A model generated the notes under the pieces. It was not told where the DNA came from, searched no databases, and saw nothing but the letters and a program-made list of their open reading frames with translations. Positions 33,611 to 45,390 of a stretch of 64,000 nt of DNA are shown one piece after another. Source of the stretch: Arachis hypogaea. Taxonomy: Eukaryota; Streptophyta; Magnoliopsida; Fabales; Fabaceae. The stretch's first letter is position 1. Each line of letters opens with the position of its first letter. The translations under genes were made by a program, and so were the position numbers. Where the stretch lies: the NCBI RefSeq assembly GCF_003086295.3, contig NC_092039.1:71071649-71135648 (forward strand). The letters run 5' to 3'.

Positions 33611-35599
33611 ATGACAGGGAGAAGAGAAAGAGTTTCAATATCCTTCGATTCAGAACCTGAAAGGACCCTTTGGAGACAAAAAAGGGAAGCAAGAGGGAAA
33701 AGAATTATTGGTGGTGAGGAAGAAGAGGAAGAGTACTTTGAACCCAACATGGAAGAGAATTTGGAGAACAATCATGAAGAAGAAGCTCACAACCATGCTA
33801 GAGAAGGCCATGCAAACCGTGCTGGGCAAGAAGGGAGAGTTCTAGGCTCCTATATCAATCTTAATCCAAGAAACTGTGGAAGTAGGATTAAGAAGCCCAC
33901 CATACATGCCAACAATTTTGAAATAAAACCCCAGCTCATCATTCTTGTTCAGAATAATTGTTCATTTGGAGGAAGTGCTCAAGAAGACCCCAATCAACAT
34001 CTAACCACCTTCCTGAGAATTTGTGACACTATGAAGTCAAATGGAGTCCATTCAGATGTCTATAGGTTGCTCTTGTTCCCTTTTTCACTCAGGGACAAGG
34101 CATCCAAATGGCTTGAATCCTTCCCAAAGGAGGGCTTAACAAATTGGGAAGATGTGGTGAACAAATTTTTGGCAAGATTTTACCCTCTTCAAAGGATCAA
34201 CAGGCTGAGAGCTGAGGTGCAAACTTTCAGGCAACAAGATGGTGAGACTCTTTATGAAGCGTGGGAGAGGTTCAAAGACCTAACAAGAAGATGCCCACCA
34301 GAGATGTTCAATGAATGGGTTCAACTTCATATCTTCTATGAAGGTCTTTCCTATGAGTCAAAGAAGGTTGTGGATCATTCATCAGGAGGCTCTCTAAACA
34401 AGAAGAAAACTATTGAAGAAGGCATAGATGTCATTGAAACAGTTTCTGAAAATGACTACTTTTATGCCTCCGAAAGAAGTAACACCAGAGGAGTAATGGA
34501 GCTGAACCACATGGATGCATTGTTAGCTCAAAATAAGATGATCACCAAACAGCTGGCAGATCTCACCAAGAAAGTGGAGGAAAACCAAGTTGCAGCAGCC
34601 ATCACCTCATCATCAGCTCAAGAAGGAGTAAACATAGGAGAAGAAGGTGACTGGGAGCAAGCCAACTATGTTGGAAACTCACCTAGACAAGTCCATGATC
34701 CATACTCCAAAACTTACAACTCTGGATGGAGAAATCACCCTAACTTTAGATGGGGAAACCAACAAGACCAAGGGCAAGATCAGAGATGCCACAACCTCAA
34801 CTCCAACAACAATGCAACTCATCAACACACCTCACAGAGATCTTACCAACATCCATCTAACCAATCTTCTCAACTACCTAATCTTAACCCACCATCATTA
34901 ACAGATGATAGGCTCTCAAAGATTGAGGCTCTACTTGAAAACTTATGCAAAGAAGTCCAAGACAACAAAGTGTTTAAGGAAGAAGTGCGAGCCAATATCA
35001 AGAACCAAGGAGAAAACATCAAGAGATTGGAGTCCCAAGTAGGGTATCTATCTCAACAAATTCCCAAACCCACTGATGGATTCCCCAGTGATACAGAGAA
35101 GAATCCAAGAGGAGAAACAAAGAAAGTGAGATGGGAAGAATGCAAAATGATAACCACAAGTGATGAGGGGAGTATGAATGGAGTAGAACACCTCCAAAAT
35201 AATCAAAAGGAAAGCCAGGAGGAAGGAAGCTATACAACTCAACCTACATCCAATAAAGAGCTAAATAAGAAGGAGGTATTGAACTCATATGCACCTTTTC
35301 CCCACAGGCTTAAAGGTGGTGTAGCAGGGAGAATGTATTCAAGGTTCCTTGATATGTTTGCATCACTTGATGTAAATATACCATTCATTAATGCCCTCCT
35401 GCAAATGCCTTTCTTCATCAAGTATATAAAGGAGCTACTAGCCAGAAAAAGTCCATTGAAGGGTGGACAAACAATAAAGATGAACAGGGATTGCAGTGCT
35501 CTCAGTCAACCAGGGCCACCCACAAAGAAGGAGGATCCAGGGAGTTTCTACATTCCTTGTGCCATAGGAGAAACAATGATTGACAAAAGGGCTTTGTGA
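33611..35599 (+). CDS. R1 gag polyprotein
   Basis: 662 aa from the ATG at 33611 (MTGRRERVSISFDSEPERTL), the first ATG after the PBS in this frame. Acidic N-terminus (GGEEEEEEYFEPNMEENLEN), then the retrotransposon gag core at about residues 95-250: ANNFEIKPQLIILVQNNCSF, DVYRLLLFPFSLRDKASKWL, NWEDVVNKFLARFYPLQRIN, VQTFRQQDGETLYEAWERFK. A coiled-coil stretch follows (MDALLAQNKMITKQLADLTK), then an Asn/Gln-rich part and a second helical segment (DRLSKIEALLENLCKEV). The frame runs on towards protease (GAIGETMIDKRAL region) and ends at TGA where a 2-bp loss disturbs the catalytic Asp codon. No zinc knuckle is evident. Gag itself is intact over its whole length. Confidence 0.85.
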   Translation: MTGRRERVSISFDSEPERTLWRQKREARGKRIIGGEEEEEEYFEPNMEENLENNHEEEAHNHAREGHANRAGQEGRVLGSYINLNPRNCGSRIKKPTIHANNFEIKPQLIILVQNNCSFGGSAQEDPNQHLTTFLRICDTMKSNGVHSDVYRLLLFPFSLRDKASKWLESFPKEGLTNWEDVVNKFLARFYPLQRINRLRAEVQTFRQQDGETLYEAWERFKDLTRRCPPEMFNEWVQLHIFYEGLSYESKKVVDHSSGGSLNKKKTIEEGIDVIETVSENDYFYASERSNTRGVMELNHMDALLAQNKMITKQLADLTKKVEENQVAAAITSSSAQEGVNIGEEGDWEQANYVGNSPRQVHDPYSKTYNSGWRNHPNFRWGNQQDQGQDQRCHNLNSNNNATHQHTSQRSYQHPSNQSSQLPNLNPPSLTDDRLSKIEALLENLCKEVQDNKVFKEEVRANIKNQGENIKRLESQVGYLSQQIPKPTDGFPSDTEKNPRGETKKVRWEECKMITTSDEGSMNGVEHLQNNQKESQEEGSYTTQPTSNKELNKKEVLNSYAPFPHRLKGGVAGRMYSRFLDMFASLDVNIPFINALLQMPFFIKYIKELLARKSPLKGGQTIKMNRDCSALSQPGPPTKKEDPGSFYIPCAIGETMIDKRAL

Positions 35600-36422
35600 C
35601 TTGGGAGCAAGCATCAACTTAATGCCTCTTTCCCTCATGAAGAAGCTCCAAATCAATGAACTAACTCCTACTGATGTAATTATCAGATTGGCTGACAAAA
35701 CTCAAAAATAAGCAATAGGAGTGGTTGAAAATGTGTTGGTGAAGGTTGGGAGCTACTATCTTCCCACAGATTTTGTTGTTCTGGAAATGGATGAGAATCC
35801 TATTTACCCCATCATTCTGGGAAGACCATTCCTAGCCACAGCCAGAGCACTCATAGATGTAGAGCAAGGAGAGCTAGTACTGAGAATACATGATGAGCAG
35901 CTCACTTTCAATGTTTTCAACCTCTCACAAGAAGCAAGTCAAGAAAACAAAGAATCAAGAGAAGAGCAGAATGAAGCACTGATGCAAGAAACAAGCAGTG
36001 AAGCACAAACAACACAACTGAAAATTCCATGGGTTGGAAAGCCACATATTCAGGAAGAACCACATTCAAGGGTGATCCAAAGGGAACCAGAACCACCAGA
36101 GTCATGCAAAGTCAACAACAAGGATTCCTTAGAGAAAGAATCTATAGAAAGCAAGCGAGCATCAAGAGATACAAAGAAGAAAGTTCCAAGGGGATGGAGA
36201 AATAAGAAAATTCCTACAGAAAATTTCTCGCCAGGTGATGAAGTGATTTCTACATACTTTCCATCTATACCACCTCACCTCCCTACTATTCCATCTCAGC
36301 TGCCTCCTGTGTACACTATCAACAAAATCTTGTCCTTAGAGCATATGGAACTTATCAACAAAGCCAATGGACATAGGTTCACTGCAAGAGGAGAAGACTT
36401 CAAGCGCTATCAGCCACCTTGA
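35553..36422 (+). pseudogene. R1 protease remnant fused to pol tail, RT and integrase missing
   Basis: After the TGA at 35597 the next frame gives LGASINLMPLSLMKKLQINE, the conserved retropepsin segment whose Asp codon is lost at the frameshift. A TAA near 35709 follows, then 35721-36422 is open: [40 protein letters not shown] (retropepsin flap and ILGRPFL motif), an acidic linker, [20 protein letters not shown] and [16 protein letters not shown]. The last part resembles the tail after integrase. Thus RT, RNase H and integrase core have been removed between protease and the pol tail. The post-pol motif follows at 36450. Confidence 0.75.
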
Positions 36423-37279
36423 CAAGCACCAAACGTCAAGCTAATGATGCTAAAGAAGCGCTTCATGGGAGGCAACCCATGTTCTATACCCTCGCTCTTA
36501 AATCTCTAATAATAGTAATAAGGCAATTTCCATGGAATTTTAAATCAATTTTGACAACTAATAGAAAGCCCCTCTGCATGCAACGTATAGTACATGATAA
36601 GTTTGGTGTTCAAAGCACACCAAGTGAGGTTTGGACACACCTTGTGAGGAGAATTTATTCCCCAAACTTGTTGCACCATGTGATCACAAACAAGTTTGGT
36701 GTACCAACGTGCATGCATGGGAAGCTTAATGGTTGATTGATCTGCATTCATGGAAACCATTTAGTCATGTAAAAACAAAAGAAAAAGAAATTTTTTTAGT
36801 TCACACTTTTTCCCACCAAAAATTTCAAATAACGGATTGCACTTTTTCTTCGTGTATAGGGAATAAAAAAGGACATTGATGGTACTTGATAGGACAATTG
36901 AGGAAGGGAGATTCGGCCACTACACCAAGGGAATTTCACACTTGTCTTCATGGGGAATGTCCTTGGAAGTATTGCCATGCAATATTGGGAGTGGAAAATT
37001 TTGAAGACCGAACCAAGACCCCTATAAAGGAGGTGATCCTTGTGCTCATTCAATCCTAAAACCCCAACCATCCACTATCAAACAACACCATCAATCCACA
37101 CCCTTCAATAAATTGCCATCTTTCTATATAAACCCCTTCACACAACCTCTCCGTACACACTTCAAATTCTCACCCTTCCCACTCCCTTCTTTCGGGCATA
37201 TACACATCATCCTCCACCAAAGGCTTTACATACACCCTCCTAGCCATCTTGAGAATAGCCAACACATCAACAATCTTGC
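36423..37279 (+). promoter_or_regulatory. R1 spacer with candidate internal promoter
   Basis: Contains the post-pol motif (36450-36479), AAGTTTGGTGT at 36599 and 36692, then two TATA-like sites: CCCTATAAAGG (37019-37029) and CTATATAAA (37124-37132), the latter 148 bp before the accessory ORF. The intervening DNA is C/A/T-rich like a plant leader. The layout mirrors 313-1042 in the FIDEL-like element. Confidence 0.45.
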
Positions 37280-38834
37280 ATGGCATCATCAAGCTCCAAG
37301 AGACAAAAGGGAAAGGAACCCATAGATCATCCTCCTTTTTATGAAGGGCGATTTAGAACCTTTCATCATGTACTCCAGTATGGGTGGATGACTGAGAAAG
37401 AAATCATTTATGAACTAGGCTTTCAAGTCATAAAAGCCGAGTATCCAGAAATCACAAAGAAGGTGGAACAACGCCGATGGGAGCTCCTCACCGATCCGAT
37501 CATAAGAGTGAATGCAACTCTAGTAAGAGAGTTTTATGCAAATGCAGTTAGACAAGACAAGGCGGATGACTCATACACAAGTTTTGTGAGAGGGGTCATG
37601 GTGGATTTTAGTCCCATGACTATCATGAGAGTGCTAAAATTGAGAAGCATACCCTTTGAAGAGGAGAGCTATCACTCGAGAATGGACAAAAACCCCAATT
37701 ATGACCATATTATACAGGAAATATGTGTGCAAGGAGCAGATTGGGAAAGAGGCCCCAAGAGGAAGCTCAAATTTATAAAAAGAGGAGATCTCCTCCCTGA
37801 GGCTAAAGGTTGGTTCGAAATTGTAAGGAGATCCATCCTCCCAGCCGGAAACAACTCAGAGGTAAACCTCAAGAGAGCAACAATGGTGCAATGTCTAATG
37901 AAGGGAGGAGAGATCAAGGCTCATGAACTCATAACCCAAGGCATTCGGAAGCTTGCTGAGAAGAGCGATTCTGGAGGAAAGTTGGGTTACCCCAGCACTA
38001 TTTTTCATCTGTGCAAACTGGCTAGGGTGATATTTGAGGATAAAAACCTCGAGTGGATAAAGGTGGGTATTCCAATCACTTATCATCGGATGCATGCTGC
38101 TGCAGCTCTACTACCTCCACGAAGGGAACGAAAAAGGCCATCCCATCAAGCTGAAGAAGAACAACATCCACAGGAGCAAACCCCAGCCACCTTAAGCATG
38201 CACCAATTGCAAGAGGCTATTGATACCTTATCTAGGCAATGCATGAAAAATCAAGGGGGCACAAAGGGAGTTTCAAATGCAATTAATAGACCGCCAAGAA
38301 GGATCACTCTCTAGATGGATGAATCAGCAAGAGGAATGGCAAAAATAATTGATGGACCAGCAAATAGAACAAGGGAGACAATAGAGTGAATTATTCCATA
38401 ACCTGAATCAGAAGCAAGATCAACAACAAGAAGCCATTCAAAGGCTAACCAACATCCAAGCACATCAAGGTGCACACATCCATGAGATGCATCGGAAACA
38501 GAGAGAACAAGCAGATCTTTTCGATGAATACAGAGCATTTTTGGAAGGTGTCTACATGAGTGAGACTGGGTATCATGTGAATACCCAAGCCAGGCTTGGG
38601 TACTTAGTCAGACAACTACCTGTTTTGCATCCTGGGATAACAAAATATGAAGATGTAAAGGATGAGTTAGCACAAGTGGAGCGCGAAAGGGTAGAACAAA
38701 GTCATGAATTAGTAAGGAAGGCACTGGAGGATTGGAAGATAGCCAGAATGAATCGGATGAGAGGAAGCACAAGCGGACAAAGTAAACTTAAAGAGGACAA
38801 GGAAGCAGAAGAACATGAGCATGCCAACAAGTGA
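37280..38834 (+). pseudogene. R1 accessory ORF (putative plant transposon protein), frameshifted
   Basis: From the ATG at 37280 (MASSSSKRQKGKEPIDHPPF) 344 aa are open: FHHVLQYGWMTEKEIIYELG, SYTSFVRGVMVDFSPMTIMR, FIKRGDLLPEAKGWFEIVRR, SILPAGNNSEVNLKRATMVQ, YPSTIFHLCKLARVIFEDK. This is the same family as the ORF at 1043. Near 38255 (a G-run) the frame shifts; the true continuation, in another frame, has Gln-rich coiled coil with TAA and TAG at Gln positions and then 38487-38834 open (LFDEYRAFLEGVYMSETG, VERERVEQSHELVRKALEDW). The ancestral protein would have been roughly 515 aa. Function unknown. Confidence 0.75.
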
Positions 38835-39911
38835 AAGGTGGTGAAGTTCCTTCTTAGTTTACCTTTTTCAAAGCTTTAAATAAGGAAAATCATGTATGAA
38901 ATAGAACATGCTTCCATGAGTAGTTTAGGATTTTCAATTCTGCATTTGAATTTCGTTGCTTAGGTTAAATGTGCTAGCTTAATGTCTTGAGTGTTAACTT
39001 TCATCTTTCTTACTTGTATGCTTGTCTCTTTAAGTTAATCAAAAAGAAAATGTTATGAAAAGAACAAGAGTGGAGTTATTTTATGAAGTGCATTCTGAAT
39101 GTTTGTGGTAGGATGATTAGTAAGCTAAGTTGGTTCACCAAATAAGGAAAGAAAGCAACTATCTATCCTGAGTCCTATGTTTGAGACACACCCTTTGAGA
39201 CTAACTAAACAATAAGATCACAATAAGAAAAGAGGAAGAGCAATAAAAGTGAAAAAGAAAGAAAAACAATAAGAAACAATGCTAGGCACCAAGGGTTTCA
39301 AAATTGAGGCATGTGTCTGTGGTGTTTATGTACAAGGGATATACTTGGATGAATAAGCTCTTAGGGGTGACTTATCACTTGGTAACTTGGATTAACTAAT
39401 CCGGGATTATCAGCTGAAAGTCTACTATCAAGAGTAACCTTTGCTATAAAACACTTAGTAACCCAAAGAGGTGCTGGACACCAAGGTCTCAAGAAAGGAA
39501 AAATAACAAACCATGTGCCTGTGGTGTGTATGTATGAGGGAAAGAGACTTGAGGAAGTAAGTCCTTAGGGGTGTCTTAACACCTAGCACCTTAAACCAAC
39601 TGGTTTGGGAGTGTTGGCTGAAAGCTTATCATAAAGAGTCGCCCTCTTACAAAGCACTTAGCAAAAAGAGAAATAAACTTTGAAAAAAAGAAGGAAGGAT
39701 CAATAAGAAAGAAGTCTCAAAGGATGCAATCAAGAAAGTGACCAAGGAGTTGATAAAGGCTTGAAACCTAAAGGGGAGGAACCTAAGTTGCTATGCATGA
39801 AACCCCATAAATAAGGAATTCTACTTCTATTTTATCTTCTTGCTCTTTCATTTCATTCTTCTTATGCGTCAGTAATTGCTTAGGGACAAGCAAGCTTTAA
39901 GTTTGGTGTTG
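38835..39911 (+). other. R1 3' non-coding region with duplicated motif and hairpin
   Basis: Two tandem-like copies of a block containing TGTCTGTGGTGTTTATGTAC (39312) and TGCCTGTGGTGTGTATGTAT (39514), each followed by an AGTCCTTAGGGGTG-like segment. It ends with hairpin TTGCTTAGGGACAAGCAA (39876-39893) and AAGTTTGGTGT (39899-39909) abutting the 3' LTR. No ORF. Confidence 0.65.
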
Positions 39912-41637
39912 TGATGCCAGGGCATCTAGGCCAGTTTCACTGACCTTTTCTTTACTGTTTTAGGGTAGTTTCATGCATTTTCTTAGTGAATAAGACAAGT
40001 TTCGGATGAAAATACACTCACACCTTGATTCAAGCAACTAGTGTGAACTTTGCATGATTTCATGAGAATTTTGCTAGAATTTCATGATAAATTGATGATC
40101 CATAATCTCATGACTTTGGCTAGAGCTTTGATGCACTTTAATTGCTTGATTTCAGGGCAAAGGAAGCAAGGAAGAACCACGTTAGTATTCACGTTAACCT
40201 ATTTAACGTGAACACTAACGTGGAATGGTAAAAAGCTTACAACGTTAATGAGAAAAGTGATCACCAATAACGCCTGCGAAGCCATCCATAGCTCACGTTA
40301 CTTGCCACGTTAACTAAGTTAATGTGGTAGTTAACGTAGAAGCAAAAGGGAACTCCAACGTTAAGAGAAAACGTGAACACCAATAACATTTTCCTCCAAC
40401 GTTAGTGGTAAAAGTGAACACCACTAACATTGGAGAACTTGGCAATGATCCATGTTAAGAGTCACATTAACTTAGTTAATGTGAACTCTAACGTGGAAGA
40501 GGAAAACAAAAGCCAACGTTAGTGACACTCACTTTTGTCACTAACGTTGGACCAACTAGCACTGCCTACGTTAACTTTCACGTTAAGACCATTAACGTGA
40601 AAGTTAACGTGGAGTTGAGATCAAAGAGCCAACGTTAGTGACGCTCACTTTTGTCACTAACGTTGGAAGATGGCATCATTACTACGTTAAGAGCCACGTT
40701 AACTTAGTTAACGTGAGTTCTAACGTAGAGAATTTGGGCATTTGGAGCGTTAGTGACAAAGGTGAGTGTCACTAACGCTCTCGAAGGTGAGACACACCCA
40801 CGTTAAGAGTCACGTTAGCTACACTAACGTGAACTCTAACATAGGAACAAAAGGCACCAAGCAACGTTAATGGAAAAAGTGATTCCCAATAATGTTGGCC
40901 AAAAATTGAGAAGGCAATGTTAGTGGTCACGCTAAGACCACTAACGTTGGAGTTAACGTGGGTACATAAGGGTGGAACGTTAGTAGAAAAAGTGAATGCC
41001 ACTAACGTTCTCGAACCCACAATGGCACTCAACGTTAATCTCACTAAATACCCAAGCCTAATTCATATTTCTCTGCAAGCTGGGCCCACTAAAGATGAGA
41101 ACTGCTTCAACTCAAGATCCAGAGCCCACATCCAAGACTTGAAGAACTCACTAGAAGATCAAGAGGAATTAAATCAAGGAATTGGGCAATTGTTCAAGCT
41201 TAGAGAGATTGGATTGCCAAGGAATTGGGATCCAATCACTTAAGATTGCCAAGGAGATCAATGAATGCATTGATTGAGGAAAAGATGAGAATGAACTTGA
41301 TCCGGAGAATGCAACATCTCCTGAACCCAATGGTTACCCCATTTCTGATCTTACCCATTCTCTTTACTTTCTGTCATTTATTTTCATGCTCATTACCCCA
41401 AATCCCCATTTAAGATTCTGCACTTTAATTTCTATTATTTACTTTCTAGTCATTTAAATTTCTGCAAGTTCTCAATCTAAATTTTGTTTAGCTCAACTAG
41501 CATATTCTTCTAACTAAAGTTGCTTGACCAATCAATCCTTGTGGGACTCGACCTCACTCTATTGTGAGTTTTACTTGATGACAATTCGGTATACTTGCCG
41601 AAGGGAAATTTGTTGAGAGACAAGTTTTCATGCATCA
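39912..41637 (+). repeat. R1 3' LTR, with internal deletion
   Basis: 1726 bp, equal to the 5' LTR minus exactly 468 bp (equivalent of 32376-32843). The join is AGATCAAGAGGAATTAAATC. The lost segment includes the TATA box and the presumed transcription start. Because both LTRs are identical at insertion, the deletion happened afterwards. Confidence 0.9.
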
Positions 41638-42329
41638 ATTACCTTGATTGAATTGAAAGAGAGTAGAAGAAACAAAAGTAGATCTACAACAAAATATAAG
41701 AACAACATAAACGAGATTACAACAAAAGAATGGAAGAAGAATGAATGTAACTACAAGGAATTGAGAAGATAGAAGTAGAAGAAGATGATTCTAAATCTAG
41801 ATCTAAGAACTAAACCTAATCCTAATCCTAATTCTAGAGAGAAGTGAGAGCTTCTCTCTCTAAAACTACTTCTAACTACTTATAAAACTAAACTATGACT
41901 AATGGTGACAAGTATGTTGATTCTCCTTCAATCTTTGGCTTAAATAGCATTAGAAATGAGTTGGATTGGGCCCACAAGGCTTCTAAAATCGTTGGCCACG
42001 AGTTGCATTAAGTGGATCATGTGCCACCATCGGTGCATCCGCGTACCTGATGCCAGGGCATCCTGGCTAGTTTTACTAGCCATTTTTTGTATGCTTTAGG
42101 TTGGTTTCATGCATTTTCTTAGGCAATAAGCAAGTATTTGGATGAGAATTATATGCATGCCTTGATTCAATCAAACATTGTTAAATATGTGCATTTTCAT
42201 GAGATTTATGCAAGAATTGTTGGATGTTATGAATGATGCAAAATCTTGTGATTTAGCAAGGCTTTGATGCATGTGTTTGGTTGATGATAGGTGAAGCAAG
42301 CAGCCCTGGAGAGTGAACAAAGAGGAGTT

Positions 42330-43745
42330 GCACGTTGCCAACTTGCACTTCAACTAGAGTGTTCATCAACAACGCCCAACAATGTAAGGCAGCCCTGGAG
42401 AAGCACATTTGGGCGTTGCCAACTTGGAGAAAGGGTGAGTGTTTGAAGGCAACGCCAAGCAGCCCTGAGGAGCTTCGAGGGCGTTGCCAACGTGGGAAGT
42501 ATAGGCGTTGTTCAAGGCAACGCTGAGCTAGAAGAACTTGGGCCAGGGAGGAGCTTGAGCACGTTGCCAACGTGCTACTTCATTGGAGTGTTTAGAGGCA
42601 ACGCCAGGAGGAGAGGAAGCTGGCGTTGCCAACGCCAGGAAAATAGGCGTGTTCAATGACAACGCCAAGCAACAAACATGGAGCCTTAAGGAAGGCTCGA
42701 GCACATTGCTAACTTGGGATTCATTTGCGTGTGTAGTGGCAACGCTAGGAAGCAAGCATGGAGCAAGGGGGCAGGGGCTGGCACGTTGCCAACGTGCTGA
42801 AAAGAAGGAGTGTTCATCAACAACGCAGCAACCCTGGCAGCTTGACCTTGCTCTCTTCCATGGAGTATATCTTGAGTTGTAGACCTTCAAATGATGCACT
42901 CTCAACGGCATTGAAAAGTAGACATCCAGAGCTTTCCAACCATATATCATAGTATGGGATTGGCATTCATTTGAAGCTTCAAAAGATGGCTTCATTTAGA
43001 GCTTTAGAATCTGAGCACGTTGGCAACGCTGGAAACAAGGGCGTTTTCACCAAAAACGTGTGCGATTTTGGCAGCCTGACCCTGTCTCCTTCAAACGAGC
43101 ATAACTTGAGTTATAGAGATCCAAATTGAGTGCTTCCAGTTGCGTTGGAAAGCTGACATTCAGAGCTTTCCAACCATATATAATAGTCTATAGTGGAGCA
43201 TGAAATAGAAGCTCGAATCAGAGTCATCTTTAGGCCCAAAAACAAGGAAATGAGGTTGAAATTCAAGGCAGCATGAATGAGCCAAGAGAGGAGGGTCGAA
43301 CACGTTGCCAGGGCCAAAATGAACTGGCGTGTTCCTTGGCAACTCCAGCAACAACGCCCAGGCCAAGAAATTTGGGCTAGGGGCGTTGTTGAGCACGTTA
43401 TTGGTGGCGTGTTTGACAAAAACGCCCAACCAGGGCAGCCTGACCTTGCCCTCTTCAATGGAGCATAACTTGAGCTAGGAAAGTCCAAATGAAGTGATTC
43501 CAGTGGCATTGGAAAGTAGACATCAAGAGCTTTCCAATGATATATCATAGTTTATATTTAGGCAAAGGATTGAAGCTCAAATTCTGGGCAACATTAGGCA
43601 TGAGAGAAGAGTCAAGAAGAAGAAGAGCAAGTTGTTAGCAACAACTTGGGCCAACAACGCCCAAGTCTCAAAGCTCACTTCCAGGAAAGCCACTTGCACG
43701 TTGCCAACGTGCATTATGCTTGGAGTTATTGGCAACAACGCCAAG
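42330..43745 (+). repeat. R2 palindrome array (GGCGTTGCCAACGCC, CACGTTGCCAACGTG)
   Basis: Many palindromic modules over 1.4 kb. Perfect examples: GCACGTTGCCAACGTGC at 42559-42575 and CTGGCGTTGCCAACGCCAG at 42620-42638. The half-sites CTGGCGTT/AACGCCAG are the same as in the FIDEL-like palindromes, but the centre is GCC in place of T. Copy in the 3' LTR at about 49178-50593. Confidence 0.85.
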
Positions 43746-43927
43746 TCATTGGGCCAAAGCAGTGAAAATGAGCCCTGCTTGACAAGAATTCCTTCATGAA
43801 GCTAATCCAACCTCAAGCAAGCAAAGCCCACAAATCTCAACCAATCAAGGCCACAAGAATCATCTAGAATAGTTGATTTTCATTTAATTGTAATTTGATT
43901 TTAATTCAATTTGTAATTTAGAAAAGC

Positions 43928-43938
43928 CTATATAAAGG
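43928..43938 (+). promoter_or_regulatory. R2 LTR TATA box
   Basis: CTATATAAAGG within GAAAAGCCTATATAAAGGCC, 1.24 kb before the PBS and about 180 bp after the palindrome array. Preserved in the 3' LTR at 50776. Confidence 0.65.
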
Positions 43939-45174
43939 CCATAGTTTCATAGAATTGGGGGTTGGATTGAAGGGATACGGAGGAGACCAATTTGAAATTC
44001 TGTGAATTGGCACACTCCATTGAGAGTGGGTCTTCGGACCCCTCCCCTTCATACATTCTTCTTCACTTCCCCTTCTCTTCTTTCTTAGTAGTAATGTAGT
44101 TTAATTTGTAGTTTTCATTTATGAATTCTTGAATTCTCAATTTCTGTTTTGAAGTCTCCTTCTTCTTTTCTTTACACTTAGTTTAATTTTTGTTTATGGC
44201 AATTGTTGTTGAAATTGGAGCTATGACTCACTAAATCCCACTTTCATTAGGGGGAAGAGCTCTGCTTGTTTGAATGCATTGATGAACTCATCTTTTCCTC
44301 CTCAATTCTAGTGGTTAATCTAAAGAGGAAACTCTTGTTCTTCAAAGATTCAACCACCATCGAGAGAGGGGTTAATCTATGAGAATTGTGTGGTGAATTT
44401 GAAGAATGAGCCACATAATTCAGTTTAGAGTTCATCCTTTCATGATTTTCTTAATCAATACACCTTGGTTGGTATGTGAGATGTAACTTTCCTTGGTTGA
44501 GATTATAGGAGTTGTGTGGCTGGATTAGAATTGAGCCTCAACTCTTCTCATGAACAATTAGATCACGAGAGTGGCAATTGGTTATGTTGAGAGAAATTGA
44601 ATCACCAAGAGATTGGGATTCAATTACCCACTTGCCATGGATCTATACCCATGATTGAGAAGGATTTGACTAACATCAATTCATGAAAACTTGCATCTCT
44701 GATCCCTAATGATCCTCTCCACCATTAATTCTTATTTCTTTTACTTCTAGTTATTTGACTACCCATAACCCAAATTCCCTTCTACATTCTGTCAATTTAC
44801 TCTTCTGTTCCTTTAGTTCTTGCTATTTACTCTTATGTTCTTTAAATTTCTGCAATCTTTAATTCCTTGCAATTTATCTTTGATGCCATTTAAGTTTCTT
44901 GCACTTTAAGTTTCCGTTATTTACTTTCATTTTATTTCTCTCTTCTAGTTCTTTACATTCTTTGCCATTTAAATTCCTGCAATTATGTTCAAAAATCAAA
45001 ATGCTCATGAAATCAAAACTATGTTTGCTTGACTAAATTTACCATTAACTAAAGTTGCTTAATCTACCAATCTCCGTGGGATCGACCTCACTCTTTGTGA
45101 GTTTTATTACTTGATGCGACCCGGTATACTTGCCGGTAATTACGTGAATACTTAATTTTTACGTATCAAGTTTT

Positions 45175-45192
45175 TGGCGCCGTTGCCGGGGA
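45175..45192 (+). other. R2 primer-binding site (tRNA-Asp)
   Basis: TGGCGCCGTTGCCGGGGA, an 18/18 match to the complement of plant tRNA-Asp 3' end (including CCA), 6 bp after the LTR. Confidence 0.92.
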
Positions 45193-45390
45193 TTGGAAAA
45201 GATTGACAATGATTAAGTGAATGGTAGTTTAGATTAAGCATTTTCTTTGTTTTTGCTTTGTACAGTTCTTTTATTTTTTTTTTTGATTTTCTTTTTGACG
45301 CTAAGGTGTTTGAGTTATTGCCTCACTAAGAAATTCTTCTCTCTGACATGAATTTTAATTTTATTTGGTGTGGTGTTTTACAAAATTCAA

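Larger units (their letters stand above)
31120..41637 (+). mobile_element. Element R1: complete non-autonomous Athila-type retrotransposon
   Basis: 10.5 kb. 5' LTR 31120-33313, 3' LTR 39912-41637, target-site duplication ATTAC at 31115-31119 and 41638-41642. PBS matching tRNA-Asp at 33320. The interior holds an intact gag, a frameshifted protease, an accessory ORF and the 3' hairpin/AAGTTTGGTGT cassette. RT, RNase H and integrase core are missing, so movement would need proteins from another element. Its host is the family S solo LTR. Confidence 0.95.
42048..45168 (+). repeat. R2 5' LTR
   Basis: 3121 bp, TGATGCCAGGGCATCCTGG to TTTTTACGTATCA. U3 contains a long palindrome array (about 42330-43745), then TATA-like CTATATAAAGG at 43928-43938. 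U5 contains CCGTGGGATCGACCTCACTC. The first 80 bp resemble the R1 LTR start. Open frames within it are not coding. Confidence 0.92.

Noticed and set aside
36545..37071. Antisense frames with Cys/His residues near 36.5-37.1 kb
   Set aside because: No family resemblance; they overlap the R1 post-pol motif and putative promoter.
42253..44435. Antisense frames of 89-155 aa in the R2 LTR
   Set aside because: They run through the palindrome array, resemble no protein, and recur only because the LTR is duplicated.
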